This document shows, piece after piece, positions 8,708-17,409 of a DNA stretch of 50,624 nucleotides. The stretch is from an uncultured Lachnospiraceae bacterium (GTDB taxonomy: Bacteria; Bacillota; Clostridia; Lachnospirales; Lachnospiraceae). Each line of letters starts with the position of its first letter. The first letter of the stretch is position 1. The translations under genes and the position numbers were made by a program. Location of the stretch: positions 1-50,624 of the forward strand of contig CAOKPU010000015.1 of NCBI GenBank assembly GCA_948470755.1. Direction: 5' to 3'. The notes below the pieces were generated by a model. It saw nothing but the letters and a program-made list of their open reading frames with translations. It ran no database searches and had not been told where the DNA came from.

Positions 8708-9148
8708 TTATTCTTCCACCGGGACTACCGCCGCCGAAAAATCCCCTTTTTGCGCCTGCCCGATCGCGGCGTCAATAAGCTTAGCAAAATTGCCCCCGGA
8801 ATTGGTGGCCCCGGAAAGCGTATCCACTTCCGTATCCTTCTGCCCGTCGATTAACTGCTGTACATAGCCCCTGGTATACTTATTTGGATAATTGCCCGTC
8901 ACCGCCTGCATATTGTGCATATATTCATTATCCCAGGCCTTTATAAAACCGCTGGGATCTTTTGCATTGAATTCTGCGGAAACAATCTTATCATTTTTTA
9001 CATAAATGCATACATACTCTTTCCACCCATGGGAAAAATCCGCCATTTCCGCCGTATAATACCCATTTTCCATCTTCCCTTCCGATCCGCAGCCTGCCAA
9101 CGCTGCCAACAAACATAACACGGACAACACTACTGCTGTTTTTCTCAT
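8708..9148 (-). CDS. FMN-binding domain lipoprotein
   Basis: A 146-residue lipoprotein. Residues 1-20 are a signal peptide with a lipobox (LAALAGC), so the mature protein is anchored by Cys20 to the outer face of the membrane. Residues about 28-130 resemble the FMN_bind domain, with the flavin-linking type motif DTLSGATNSGGNF; in RnfG/NqrC and ApbE-modified proteins the Thr of SGAT carries covalent FMN. AGGAGG precedes the start. A role in extracellular electron transfer is plausible from the family but no partner genes are adjacent: the PfkB gene lies 43 bases downstream and a chemoreceptor upstream. Confidence 0.75.
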   Translation of the reverse strand: MRKTAVVLSVLCLLAALAGCGSEGKMENGYYTAEMADFSHGWKEYVCIYVKNDKIVSAEFNAKDPSGFIKAWDNEYMHNMQAVTGNYPNKYTRGYVQQLIDGQKDTEVDTLSGATNSGGNFAKLIDAAIGQAQKGDFSAAVVPVEE

Positions 9149-9227
9149 TGTATGACCCTCCTATTTCCTTCTTCTGCAAAATTTCCATCCTTCTATTCTT
9201 TATCTCGCTGCCGCCTGCTGTTCCCTA

Positions 9228-11189
9228 TCAACCGACGCGAAGCTTTACGGCTTCTACCAGTTCTTCCAGTTCCCCCGCTTCTTTTAACGACTTAGCCGCC
9301 GTTTCCTCCGTCATCCTGGACAGCTCCTGATTCGCACTCGCCACTTCCTGCACCCTTTCGATTTCCTCAGACACTTGGGCCACTGCTTCCTGCTGTTCTT
9401 TTACGATCTTTCCGATTCCTCTGGAAATATCCGTGAATTCCTTTGTCACTTCGTGAATCTCCATAAAGGAACCGGCAGTCGTTTCCGCCGCCTTCATCCC
9501 TTTATTGATGGAAAGGCTGGTCTGGCCGATAATCTCCACCGTCCGCTGTAGCGCGGACGCCGTCTGTTCCGCCAAAACCCCTATCTGCTGGGCAACAATG
9601 CCGAACCCTCTTCCGGCGTCCCCCGCCCTTGCCGCCTCAATGGACGCGTTCAATGACAGCAGGCCCGTCTGGTCGGAAATCTCTTCGATCATATGGCTGA
9701 TATTGATAATCTCCTGCATATCAGCATAGATATCGTTCATCGCATCCAACATCGTATCCATCTGCTTTTTCCCTACATCAGCCTTTTCTTCCGCCCCTGC
9801 CGCAAACTGCTTTACTCTGGATGCGCTCTCATCAATCCGCCCTATTCCGTCCGTTATCAGCCGGATGCTGCCATCCAGCCGCTCCAATGCTTTCTCCTGA
9901 TCTGCCGCCCCGCCATAAAGACGCTCCGCATAATCCGACACCTCGGACGAATTTCTGCTCACCGCTTTTGATGAAGCATGGATCCGACGCATCGTTTCAT
10001 TCAAAGAATCCGTAATGCCGCAAAGCGCCTCACGGATTGCCTGGAAATCCCCCCTGAACCCATCCGGTACTTCTTTGGAATAATCCCCTTCCGACAGGCT
10101 GCCTAACGAACGCCCCAAATCTTCTATATATGCATCCACATTATCTATCGTCTTCGCCAATGCCTCGGTCAGAATCTGGGCTTCGTCCCCCGTACGCGCA
10201 ATCGCCACCTCATCCTTTAAGTTCCCCTCAGCCAAAGAGGCCAGGCGGTCCGTCGCCAAAGAAAGGGAATCCGATATCCGGCTGCTTACCCTGCCGCTAT
10301 ATACTACAGCTCCCATTATCAATATGATTCCGAGAACCAGGCTCACAATACCGGTAAACAGCACCGTCCCCATAAAATCACTGTTAGGCGCATCCACGAT
10401 CAATGTCCAGTTCGTCCCCGCCACCGGTGAATAAGCCGCATAATGATAAATCCCATGCATACGCATCCCGGCAGCTCCCGTCTGGAAATCTGTCATCGCA
10501 TCCAATAACTGATTATTTTTCTTAGATCCATAGAGATCATAGATATTATTCCGTTCGGACATATTTTCCCCATCCCTGTCCGCAATAATATCCCCTTCTG
10601 CATTAATGATATATGCCTCCCCATTGGCTCCTATATTAATATTGCCAAGGACATCGCCAAGCAAATCATATTTATAACTGCCAATCAAATACGCATAATT
10701 CTCTTCGCCCTTTTTCATAGCCGCCGCTACGGCAATCTGCCAGATACCGTCCTCGTAAACAGGCTCCCCTATGACAATATTGTTCGTTGACGCGATCTTG
10801 GCGTAATATTCCCTCCCTTTAATGGAAGCGGGAGCCTCTTCATCTCCGTAAAGCTTCTGTCCTTCCATGTCGTAAGCCGCCAGCCAGACAAATTCTATCC
10901 GGCTTTCCCGCTCATCCAAAACCTCCTGCTTGCCCGATTCATCCACAGTATCGTCTGTCAAGACCTCTTCCAGCATCAGGTTCGCCATCCTGTCTGTCAA
11001 AAGATGCAGATTGGAACTGATATTCTGGGATGACACCTTAGCCAGCATCTGCATATTGTCCAGTAAAAGCGTCCTTGTCGTCAACAAATTGCTGATTATC
11101 ATTGCCGCCGTCAGCAACACGCCAAGCAGCAGCGACACCGACATTACGCAAAAAATAATTTGCTGTTTGATCGTTCTCTTTTTTTCCAT
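9228..11189 (-). CDS. Transmembrane methyl-accepting chemotaxis protein (Cache-type sensor)
   Basis: A 653-residue chemoreceptor. Order of parts: membrane helix about residues 10-35, extracellular Cache-like sensing region about 40-270 (typical segments REYYAKIASTNNIVIGEPVY and YHYAAYSPVAGTNWTLIVD), second membrane helix about 275-300, HAMP about 300-350, and the coiled-coil signalling domain about 390-650. The signalling tip reads [20 protein letters not shown]. The ligand is unknown; Cache domains often bind small acids or amino acids. The ribosome site is modest (AAGGAAA, 8-9 bases from the ATG). On the minus strand upstream there is a TGTGCA-17-TATAAT promoter candidate and a small GC hairpin (GCCCTTTCCGAAGGGC, near 11228-11243). 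Confidence 0.92.
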   Translation of the reverse strand: MEKKRTIKQQIIFCVMSVSLLLGVLLTAAMIISNLLTTRTLLLDNMQMLAKVSSQNISSNLHLLTDRMANLMLEEVLTDDTVDESGKQEVLDERESRIEFVWLAAYDMEGQKLYGDEEAPASIKGREYYAKIASTNNIVIGEPVYEDGIWQIAVAAAMKKGEENYAYLIGSYKYDLLGDVLGNINIGANGEAYIINAEGDIIADRDGENMSERNNIYDLYGSKKNNQLLDAMTDFQTGAAGMRMHGIYHYAAYSPVAGTNWTLIVDAPNSDFMGTVLFTGIVSLVLGIILIMGAVVYSGRVSSRISDSLSLATDRLASLAEGNLKDEVAIARTGDEAQILTEALAKTIDNVDAYIEDLGRSLGSLSEGDYSKEVPDGFRGDFQAIREALCGITDSLNETMRRIHASSKAVSRNSSEVSDYAERLYGGAADQEKALERLDGSIRLITDGIGRIDESASRVKQFAAGAEEKADVGKKQMDTMLDAMNDIYADMQEIINISHMIEEISDQTGLLSLNASIEAARAGDAGRGFGIVAQQIGVLAEQTASALQRTVEIIGQTSLSINKGMKAAETTAGSFMEIHEVTKEFTDISRGIGKIVKEQQEAVAQVSEEIERVQEVASANQELSRMTEETAAKSLKEAGELEELVEAVKLRVG

Positions 11190-11346
11190 CTTGTATCCAT
11201 TTCCTTCTTAAACATATAATCCACGGCCCTTCGGAAAGGGCTGAACATAATTCTTTTTATTATATAATAAAATATAAAATCTGCACAGGGGGTAAAGTTA
11301 ATTTTTTAAAGGCATAGTATCTTTTTACCTCAAACTGTATATTCCA

Positions 11347-11376
11347 TTACCTTTTCCTTTTTCAATCGTGTATAAT
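11347..11376 (+). promoter_or_regulatory. Promoter of the DUF6062 gene
   Basis: TTACCT, 18 bases, then a perfect TATAAT at 11371-11376; the gene starts 27 bases later after TTGGAGG. The -35 box is weak, so strength is uncertain. This AT-rich gap between divergent genes (11190-11402) holds the promoters of both. Confidence 0.6.
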
Positions 11377-11402
11377 AGAAAAAAAACATTGGAGGCCTTC
11401 CT

Positions 11403-12161
11403 ATGAAAGAACAATTATATACGATCCCTTTAAATGATGCCATAAATGCCGATGATGAATGCCCATTTTGCTTTATTGAAAGAAACGTGGAACAGGACTT
11501 GCTGGATTTCGTGTTAGGGTCCGGCTCCTCTTATATGGAAAGCGATGTGCGCGAAGCTACTGACCAGGCCGGGTTCTGCCGGAACCATTTCAAAAAAATG
11601 TTTGACTACGGCAACACTTTGGGGAACGGCTGGATTTTAAAAACCCATTTTATCCATATCAATCAGGAAATGAAAGCACGGTTCCAGTCCTTTACCCCGC
11701 AAAAAACCCCTCTGATGGGGAAATTGAAAAAAAACGCCGGATCAGGGAACCCTATCGGCGTCTGGGTGGACGAGCAGGAAAAATCCTGCTATATATGCAA
11801 ACGTTTTGCGGACACTTATGACCGTTATCTGGACACATTCTTTGTAATGTATAAAAAGGACGGGGAATTCCGCAGCCGCATACAATCCGGAAAAGGGTTC
11901 TGCCTTCCTCATTTTGGGGATTTATGCACGGCGGCGGAAACAAAACTGAACGATAAAGAGAAATCCGAATTCTATCCTACGATTTTTTCGCTGATGGAAA
12001 AAAATATGCAGCGGCTTTCCGACGACGTAGCATGGCTGGTAGAAAAATTCGATTACCGCAACCATGCCGCGGATTGGAAAAACTCCAAAGACGCAGTGCA
12101 AAGAGGAATGCAGAAATTAGCCGGAGGCTACCCTGCCGACGACCCCTATAAAATGAAATAA
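11403..12161 (+). CDS. DUF6062 family protein, putative cysteine/histidine metal-binding protein
   Basis: A 252-residue cytosolic protein that I recognise as the Clostridia family DUF6062; no function is established. The sequence shows two similar cysteine/histidine modules: CPFC (residues 21-24) followed by GFCRNHF, and later SCYICKRF followed by GFCLPHFGDL. The CxxC...CxxH pattern, present twice, suggests two zinc sites (inference). The rest is mostly helical and charged. It has its own promoter and a GGAGG site and stands alone, on the opposite strand to most neighbours. The repeat copy C begins 20 bases after the stop. Confidence 0.75.
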   Translation: MKEQLYTIPLNDAINADDECPFCFIERNVEQDLLDFVLGSGSSYMESDVREATDQAGFCRNHFKKMFDYGNTLGNGWILKTHFIHINQEMKARFQSFTPQKTPLMGKLKKNAGSGNPIGVWVDEQEKSCYICKRFADTYDRYLDTFFVMYKKDGEFRSRIQSGKGFCLPHFGDLCTAAETKLNDKEKSEFYPTIFSLMEKNMQRLSDDVAWLVEKFDYRNHAADWKNSKDAVQRGMQKLAGGYPADDPYKMK

Positions 12162-12180
12162 TGAAGGAATCTTTTCATAC

Positions 12181-12292
12181 AATCCGGGCGTCAAAAAGGC
12201 TCATCGGAATGTCCCGTGCAATAGAGTGCGTACAAACCTAGTGCGCCATCTGCCAGGCGGGGCCGCCGGATGGGCCTTTTGACGCCCCAATC
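12181..12292. repeat. Dispersed repeat, copy C
   Basis: It begins with ATCCGGGCGTCAAAAAGGC and ends with GCCTTTTGACGCCCCAAT, the inverted terminal blocks of the family, and holds the GGCTCATCGGAATGTCCCGTG and GTGCCATCTGCCAGGCGGGG-type blocks between them. It fills the whole space between two convergent genes; its right end abuts the MATE gene stop codon exactly. It could serve as their shared transcription stop. Confidence 0.8.
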
Positions 12293-13627
12293 TTAATACT
12301 GATATTTTTTTTGTTTGATCTTAAGAAAAAGCGCCGCAACGGTCACCGCCATTATTTCTGCCGCCACAATGGAAACCCAGATCCCGTCCACTTTCCAGAA
12401 TATGGGAAAAATCAAAACGGCCAATATCTGGAATACCAAAGTCCTCATAAAAGAAATTGCGGCGGAAACCAGCCCGTCATTTAAAGCCGTAAAAAAGGAC
12501 GAACCCAAAATCGCAAACCCTGCAAAAAGGAATGAAAAAGAGAAAATCCCAAAAGCCCGGACGGTCAGGCCAAACAACCCTTCATCATAGCCTACAAATA
12601 TCCGGGCGAGAGGCTCCGTCAACAAATAGGCCGCCGCAAACATGACTGCCGCAAATACTCCCATCAGCATAAGGCTCCTTTTTAAAAGGCCTTTTAGTTC
12701 GTTGCTGTCCCCCGCACCGTAATGATAACTGATCACCGGGGCCGTTCCCACCGAATAACCGATGAAAACCGCCTGGAATACCAGGCTGACATACATCAGG
12801 ACTCCATAAGCCGCTATGCCGTCTTCCCCGGCATATTTCAACAATTGCACATTGTAAAGCATACTGACTACGGACATGGAGATATTGCTCATCAGTTCCG
12901 ATGAGCCATTTATGCAGGCCTTTGCAAGGATTTGCCCGTTAAACTCCGCTTTTCCAAGCCTTAAAAGGCTGCTGTTAGGCCCAAGGAAATAGAGGACAGG
13001 AATGACCCCTCCTACAAACTGGCTGATCGCCGTCGCTGCGGCCGCACCTTCCAGGCCCCATCCAAATACCGCCACAAATAAAGCGTCCAATACCATATTC
13101 GTTACTCCCGCCGCAATCGTTACGGCAAGGCCAAGGCCCGGTTTTCCCGCCGTGGAAAACAGGCATTGGAATTCATATTGAAGAATATAGGCGGGAATCG
13201 CTATAAGGATAATGCGTCCATAAATGATGCTGTCTTCCAGAAGCTGCCCTCCCGCGCCAAGCAAAACGGCTAACGGCCTGATAAACAAGATACCTGCAGC
13301 CGCAAGCCCCATCCCACAGGCGGCGGATGTATAGACAATAAGGGAAAACTGGCTGTTTGCTTTTTCCGTTTTCCCCTCCCCCATCGTCTTCGCAATGAGG
13401 GCTCCGCCTCCTGTCCCGAACATGAAGCCGGCGGAACCTAATATCATCAAAAACGGCATAATAAAATTGACCGCAGTAAACGAGGTCTTGCCAACAAAGT
13501 TCGATACAAAAAAGCCATCGACCACTCCATAAACGGAAGTAAACACCAACATAATCACAGACGGCCAAGTAAACCGCAGCAGTTTTTTATAATTAAAATG
13601 ATCTGACAATTGAATCTTCTTTTTCAT
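12293..13627 (-). CDS. MATE family efflux transporter
   Basis: A 444-residue membrane protein with 12 predicted helices in two similar halves, as in NorM/DinF-type exporters that expel cationic drugs or toxins with Na+ or H+. Typical segments are WPSVIMLVFTSVYGVVDGFFVSNFVG at the first helix and PVISYHYGAGDSNELKGLLKRS at the start of the second half. Its ATG overlaps the MarR stop codon (ATGA), so the two genes are translationally coupled and probably co-regulated by the MarR protein. Drug specificity cannot be read. Confidence 0.9.
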   Translation of the reverse strand: MKKKIQLSDHFNYKKLLRFTWPSVIMLVFTSVYGVVDGFFVSNFVGKTSFTAVNFIMPFLMILGSAGFMFGTGGGALIAKTMGEGKTEKANSQFSLIVYTSAACGMGLAAAGILFIRPLAVLLGAGGQLLEDSIIYGRIILIAIPAYILQYEFQCLFSTAGKPGLGLAVTIAAGVTNMVLDALFVAVFGWGLEGAAAATAISQFVGGVIPVLYFLGPNSSLLRLGKAEFNGQILAKACINGSSELMSNISMSVVSMLYNVQLLKYAGEDGIAAYGVLMYVSLVFQAVFIGYSVGTAPVISYHYGAGDSNELKGLLKRSLMLMGVFAAVMFAAAYLLTEPLARIFVGYDEGLFGLTVRAFGIFSFSFLFAGFAILGSSFFTALNDGLVSAAISFMRTLVFQILAVLIFPIFWKVDGIWVSIVAAEIMAVTVAALFLKIKQKKYQY

Positions 13628-14061
13628 AACTCCTCCGCCTTTTTCTTTAAATCCATTAAAAATTGCTCCGTGAACCTAAGATAAGCTTTCATATCCTCTT
13701 CCGTCCAGGATTCAAAAATATCGTTCTCCATTTCTATAATACGTAATACTGTTTTTCTCGCTAAATCTTTCCCCGCATCCGTCAGGCAGACATTCTTCGC
13801 TTTTGCCCCGGCGCTTTCCAGATACAATACGCCTTCCTTCTCCAACTTCCTGACTGCCGAGTTCACAGTCTGCTTACTCAAGCCGGAATAACGGCAGATT
13901 TCCTGCAGCAGGCGGCTGTCCCCCCGGTCGCAGACAGCGTAAAGGACCCTCATTGCGCTGTCCGAAAGCCCCATCTTTAAGGAAATCTCATGATAAACCG
14001 CTTCCGTTTCCCCAAACAGATAATTATACCTTTTTAATTTTTTGAAATCGCTCCTGCTCAT
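13624..14061 (-). CDS. MarR family transcriptional regulator of the MATE operon
   Basis: A 145-residue winged-helix regulator. The core spans residues about 30-115, with the recognition region RLLQEICRYSGLSKQTVNSAVRKLEKEGVLYLE and the wing following. MarR proteins act as dimers and are released by small phenolic or drug-like ligands. The start is set at MSRSDFKKLKRY, 6-7 bases after AAAGGAGG; longer in-frame versions would run through the operators. Two copies of a GTACGA-type palindrome lie directly upstream, and the MATE exporter gene overlaps its end, the usual layout for an autoregulated efflux operon. Confidence 0.9.
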   Translation of the reverse strand: MSRSDFKKLKRYNYLFGETEAVYHEISLKMGLSDSAMRVLYAVCDRGDSRLLQEICRYSGLSKQTVNSAVRKLEKEGVLYLESAGAKAKNVCLTDAGKDLARKTVLRIIEMENDIFESWTEEDMKAYLRFTEQFLMDLKKKAEEL

Positions 14062-14077
14062 GACATTGCCTCCTTTA

Positions 14078-14118
14078 GTACGAAATCGTACAGATGCCAT
14101 TGTAGTACGAAATCATAC
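14078..14118. promoter_or_regulatory. Two MarR-type operator palindromes
   Basis: GTACGAAATCGTAC (14078-14091) is a 6+6 palindrome with 2-base centre. GTACGAAATCATAC (14105-14118) is a second copy with one change. Centre-to-centre distance is 27 bases, between two and three helix turns. Both lie 17-57 bases before the MarR start codon, where they would cover the promoter. Binding by the MarR protein is inferred from position and symmetry. Confidence 0.7.
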
Positions 14119-14351
14119 TTATGTCAAGCACAGAATTATGCTTATCTGCATTCGCACATAAATCCTATCGCAAAATATCATTTTTTAACAGTATCATGTG
14201 GATATTAAAAACGCCGATAGGCTCAGAATCCGTAAAAGGACATAGAACATGATAAGCACGGGCATGGCAGCTTCCAAATCAAAGACCCTTCTGCAAGCAA
14301 CGGGGTATCAGGATTGCAGCGCCGCCAAACAGCGGGGTATTTGGCCCTCGC

Positions 14352-14954
14352 TTAACGATACGTCAGTTTTTTCAGCATGTCAAGATATGCCTTTATTTCC
14401 TCATTCATCATATCCGGATGAAAGGAATTCTCTAAAAAACGGTCTTCCATCAGCCCCCTCAACGTATATTGGATCATGGCATTCAGCCTTCGCACATCCA
14501 CCCCGGGCTTAAACCGCGCCATGTCCGCCCGTTTCATAAAAGCCGCCTCCGCTTCCGGAAGAGCATTCCTCTTTTCTTCCGTAGCATATAACGCTTCTTT
14601 TACATCCTCATAGCGGATGCTGTCTAAAAACAACTGCATATAAGGATAGTTTTTTAACACCTGCATCTTGGCGTTTTCACGCTTCCTGACCAACTCAAAA
14701 AAATCATCTTCCCCCCCGCCCATACAGCCGGACAGCTCCAGCAGCATAAAACGCACACTGTAATCATATAAAAACGTATACAGCCCTAATTTATTCACAA
14801 AATAATGGAACAGGAGCCCTTTGCTGATCCCTGCCTCGGCCACAATATCATCCGTGCTCGCATGACGGTAGCCGTTCAATGCAAATACTTTTAAGGACGC
14901 ATTGATCATCCTGTCCTGTTTTTCTTTTTTTAAGTCAAAAAATTTTTCATTCAT
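14352..14954 (-). CDS. TetR family transcriptional regulator
   Basis: A 200-residue regulator with the N-terminal TetR helix-turn-helix (about residues 10-55: RMINASLKVFALNGYRHASTDDIVAEAGISKGLLFHYFVNKLGLYTFLY). The C-terminal ligand domain is not conserved enough to name a ligand. A GAGG site precedes the ATG. It is separated by 230 bases from the acidic protein gene transcribed the other way. A short palindrome in that gap (TGACT-TTATG-AGTCA, 15027-15041) may be its operator. Confidence 0.88.
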   Translation of the reverse strand: MNEKFFDLKKEKQDRMINASLKVFALNGYRHASTDDIVAEAGISKGLLFHYFVNKLGLYTFLYDYSVRFMLLELSGCMGGGEDDFFELVRKRENAKMQVLKNYPYMQLFLDSIRYEDVKEALYATEEKRNALPEAEAAFMKRADMARFKPGVDVRRLNAMIQYTLRGLMEDRFLENSFHPDMMNEEIKAYLDMLKKLTYR

Positions 14955-15025
14955 ATGTTTTCCTCAAAACATTTTATCTTTCAATCTATTTGTATTTATA
15001 GTTTCCTTCTTTGGAAATCCAGATA

Positions 15026-15055
15026 TTGACTTTATGAGTCAGACTTTAATATAAC
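15026..15055 (+). promoter_or_regulatory. Promoter with embedded palindrome between tetR-type gene and acidic protein gene
   Basis: TTGACT (15026-15031), 18 bases, TATAAC (15050-15055) fits a sigma-A promoter pointing to the acidic protein gene. The spacer contains TGACT-TTATG-AGTCA, a symmetric element placed where a repressor would block the promoter. Assignment to the adjacent TetR protein is inference. Confidence 0.4.
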
Positions 15056-15183
15056 ATATTTGACACATGCGTACAAGAAAGAATTCCAAAAATAAATAGA
15101 TATTTTTATACATAATCTCTTTTCAATTTGAGAAAATAGTATTAATATATTCCTATAACTGTGAAATTGAAAGGAGTACATGT

Positions 15184-15612
15184 ATGGCTAAAAAGTTCGG
15201 TAAATTTTTATTGTTTACTGCATTCGCCGGGGCAGCCGCAGCAGGCGCTTATTATTATTTGCAGAATAAGAATTCTTCTTATCCGGAAGATTTGGATGAC
15301 GATGATGATTATGACAGCTTCAGCAGCGATTTGGATGATGACGCGGAGGACGATGACAGCTCCCGCAATTATGTAGCCCTTGATCTGGAAAAAGCTGAAA
15401 ACGCAGTTTCCAATGCGGCAGGCACAGCAGAAGACGCTGCAAAAACAGCGGCGGAAACTCTAAAAGATACCGCAAAGACAACTGCGGAAGCTATAAAAGA
15501 CGCCGCAAAGACGGCAAAGGAAGCTGCAAAGGATGTTGCCGAAACGACAGAAGCAAAAGTAGAAGAGTTTTTCGACGACGATGACGATGACAATTCCGCC
15601 AATTCTATCTAA
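15184..15612 (+). CDS. Acidic, alanine-rich LEA-like/YtxH-like protein
   Basis: A 142-residue protein in three parts: a hydrophobic N terminus (residues 6-28, FGKFLLFTAFAGAAAAGAYYYL) that could anchor it; a very acidic linker (about 37-60) rich in Asp and Ser; and a helical segment (about 68-125) of imperfect 11-residue repeats of the type AAKTAAETLKD / TAKTTAEAIKD / AAKTAKEAAKD, followed by an acidic tail EEFFDDDDDDN. The 11-mer pattern is that of group-3 LEA and some stress proteins (YtxH-like), thought to protect membranes or proteins; function here is not shown. A strong GAAAGGAG site precedes the ATG. It is monocistronic. Confidence 0.75.
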   Translation: MAKKFGKFLLFTAFAGAAAAGAYYYLQNKNSSYPEDLDDDDDYDSFSSDLDDDAEDDDSSRNYVALDLEKAENAVSNAAGTAEDAAKTAAETLKDTAKTTAEAIKDAAKTAKEAAKDVAETTEAKVEEFFDDDDDDNSANSI

Positions 15613-15648
15613 CCCCAATGCCGCTGCTTGCCGCGGGGTATTTGTTTC
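15612..15648 (+). terminator. Possible terminator of the acidic protein gene
   Basis: ACCCC (15612-15616) and GGGGT (15635-15639) enclose a GC-rich inner segment and are followed by ATTTGTTT. The stem is imperfect, so the assignment is tentative. Confidence 0.4.
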
Positions 15649-15735
15649 CCGCAGGCAGCAAGGAAAACGTCTGTGTTTAAGGGTTGCATGGGACATTCTC
15701 GTTCCCTATGCAGCTCTTATTTTTTATTTCATAGT

Positions 15736-15965
15736 ATTCGGGTGTCAAAAGCCCATCCGGCGGCCCCGTCTGGCAGATGGCACACTAGATTTGTGCAAAC
15801 GGCTTTTGCACGATGGAGAGGAGACTCTAAAATCGTGGAAGCCTCTGCTGAACACGATTTTTGCTTTCCGAGGCTCATCGGAATGTCCCGTGCAACAGAG
15901 TGCGCACAAATCTTTTGTGCCATCTGCCAGACGGGGCTGCCGGATGGGCTTTTTGACGCCCGAAT
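15736..15965. repeat. Dispersed repeat, copy D: fullest copy with ~50-bp terminal inverted repeats
   Basis: The left arm (15736-15784, beginning ATTCGGGTGTCAAAAGCC) and right arm (15916-15965, ending TTTTTGACGCCCGAAT) are reverse complements with few differences over about 50 bases. The ~130 bases between them carry further small inverted pieces (GTGCAAACGGCTTTTGCAC; AAATCGTGG / CACGATTTT). No coding frame is convincing. The structure resembles a MITE-like or large-hairpin element. Copies or parts of it occur at 1-152, 5978-6041, 12181-12292, 20292-20340, 23088-23120, 27436-27545 and 29432-29500. Confidence 0.85.
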
Positions 15966-15990
15966 CTTCATAGGAAAGGCCTTAAAATGT

Positions 15991-17409
15991 TCATCCGGCT
16001 CCCCAGACATCGCGCAGCCGCCTAAGCCCTTCTGCAATCTGCTCTTTTTCAAGAGACGCATAACCCATTATCACGGTATCCGCCTTCCACTGAGGGGCGA
16101 TCTCCCCCACGCAGAATTCAGAAAGCCCGTACACCCTTACCCCTGCGTCTGCCGCCGCCTTTGTCAGCTCCCATTCCTTCCTGCCTGACCGATCCTGTAA
16201 AAGGATATGAAGCCCCGCATCAGCGCCGGAAATCACAAAGTTTTTTTCCATGCCTTTCAGCCCGTTTAACAACAAATCGTGTTTTTCCCTGTAAATCTTC
16301 CGCATCCTGTTAAGATGCCGTTCAAAATGCCCCTTCCCTATAAACTCATTCAAAATCCTTTGGTCTATCCGGGAAACCGTATTGGAGTAAAAGGAACACC
16401 TTTCTTCATGAATCTGCAGCAAAGGCAATGGAAGGACCATATAGCCGATGCGGATAGCCGGCGCAATCGATTTGGAAAAAGTCCCGATGTAAATTACCTT
16501 CCCCGCCCTGTCGGAAGCCTGCAGGGATGGCACCGGTTTCCCTTTAAACCTGAATTCGCTGTCATAATCATCCTCTATCAGATAACGGCCTTCCCCTTCC
16601 CCCGCCCACTTTAACAGTTCCATCCTGCGTCCTATCGGCATGACAATCCCCGTCGGATATTGATGGGAAGGCATCACGTAAGCCACATCCGCCCCGCTCT
16701 CATAAAGCCCCCTGGCGCTCATTCCGCTATCGTCCATAGCAATGGAACAGATCCGGTATGCAAATGAATCAAAAATCCGGTATGCCCTTCGGTAAGTGGG
16801 ATTTTCCATAGCAATTTTTACATGCCTGCCCAGGATTTTTTCCAACAGCATAAGAAGATAATCGTTCCCCGCCCCTACGATGATCTGTTCCGGCAGGCAA
16901 TTCACCCCTCTGGAATTATGAAGATAATGGGCAATCGTTTCCCTAAGGGCATAATCCCCTTTTGGGGAGCCGGAAATGAAAATATCGCTGTTGGCATCCA
17001 CCAGGATATTTTTAGTAATTTTTTTCCAGGTCGCATAAGGGAAAGCCGACATATCGATCGTATTGGGGGAAAAATCATAGACAATCCCTCTTTTTTCCTT
17101 TTTTTCCGTCTCCCTCCATATCTCCCGGACATCCTTCTCTTCGCCCAGATTAAAAAGCCCTTCCGCCTGGCAGACAAAATGCCCCCTGTATGGCCTTGCC
17201 TCAATATATCCTTCGGATAAAAGCTGTCCATAAGCAAGTTCCACGGTACTCCTCGACACCTGAAGAAACTCTGCCAGAGAACGGACAGAGGGAAGCCTCT
17301 CCCCCTGAAGAAACTTCCCTTCCCTTATTTCTTGTTTAATATGCAAATAAATTTGTTCATATAAATGTTTCCCGGCGTCATGGCGCAGGGCAATTGTCAA
17401 ATCATTCAT
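15991..17409 (-). CDS. MocR/PdxR-type regulator (GntR helix-turn-helix fused to aminotransferase domain)
   Basis: A 472-residue fusion. Residues about 10-75 are a GntR winged helix (LYEQIYLHIKQEIREGKFLQ, then RLPSVRSLAEFLQVSRSTVELAYGQL); residues about 115-465 have the fold type I aminotransferase domain, with the PLP lysine at K313 in GTFSKSIAPAIRIGY. MocR proteins use PLP or an amino-compound adduct to control vitamin B6, GABA, D-Ala or taurine genes; which one applies here is unknown because no such genes are adjacent. Its ATG overlaps the stop of the DUF2225 gene (ATGA), so it is the second gene of that operon and is translationally coupled, an odd pairing. Confidence 0.9.
   Translation of the reverse strand: MNDLTIALRHDAGKHLYEQIYLHIKQEIREGKFLQGERLPSVRSLAEFLQVSRSTVELAYGQLLSEGYIEARPYRGHFVCQAEGLFNLGEEKDVREIWRETEKKEKRGIVYDFSPNTIDMSAFPYATWKKITKNILVDANSDIFISGSPKGDYALRETIAHYLHNSRGVNCLPEQIIVGAGNDYLLMLLEKILGRHVKIAMENPTYRRAYRIFDSFAYRICSIAMDDSGMSARGLYESGADVAYVMPSHQYPTGIVMPIGRRMELLKWAGEGEGRYLIEDDYDSEFRFKGKPVPSLQASDRAGKVIYIGTFSKSIAPAIRIGYMVLPLPLLQIHEERCSFYSNTVSRIDQRILNEFIGKGHFERHLNRMRKIYREKHDLLLNGLKGMEKNFVISGADAGLHILLQDRSGRKEWELTKAAADAGVRVYGLSEFCVGEIAPQWKADTVIMGYASLEKEQIAEGLRRLRDVWGAG

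Noticed and set aside
14290-14351. A further repeat family around GCAACGGGGTATCAG and CAGCGGGGTATTTGG
   Set aside because: A GCGGGGTATTTG-like block recurs at about 15632-15644, but only a dozen bases are shared and no unit could be delimited.
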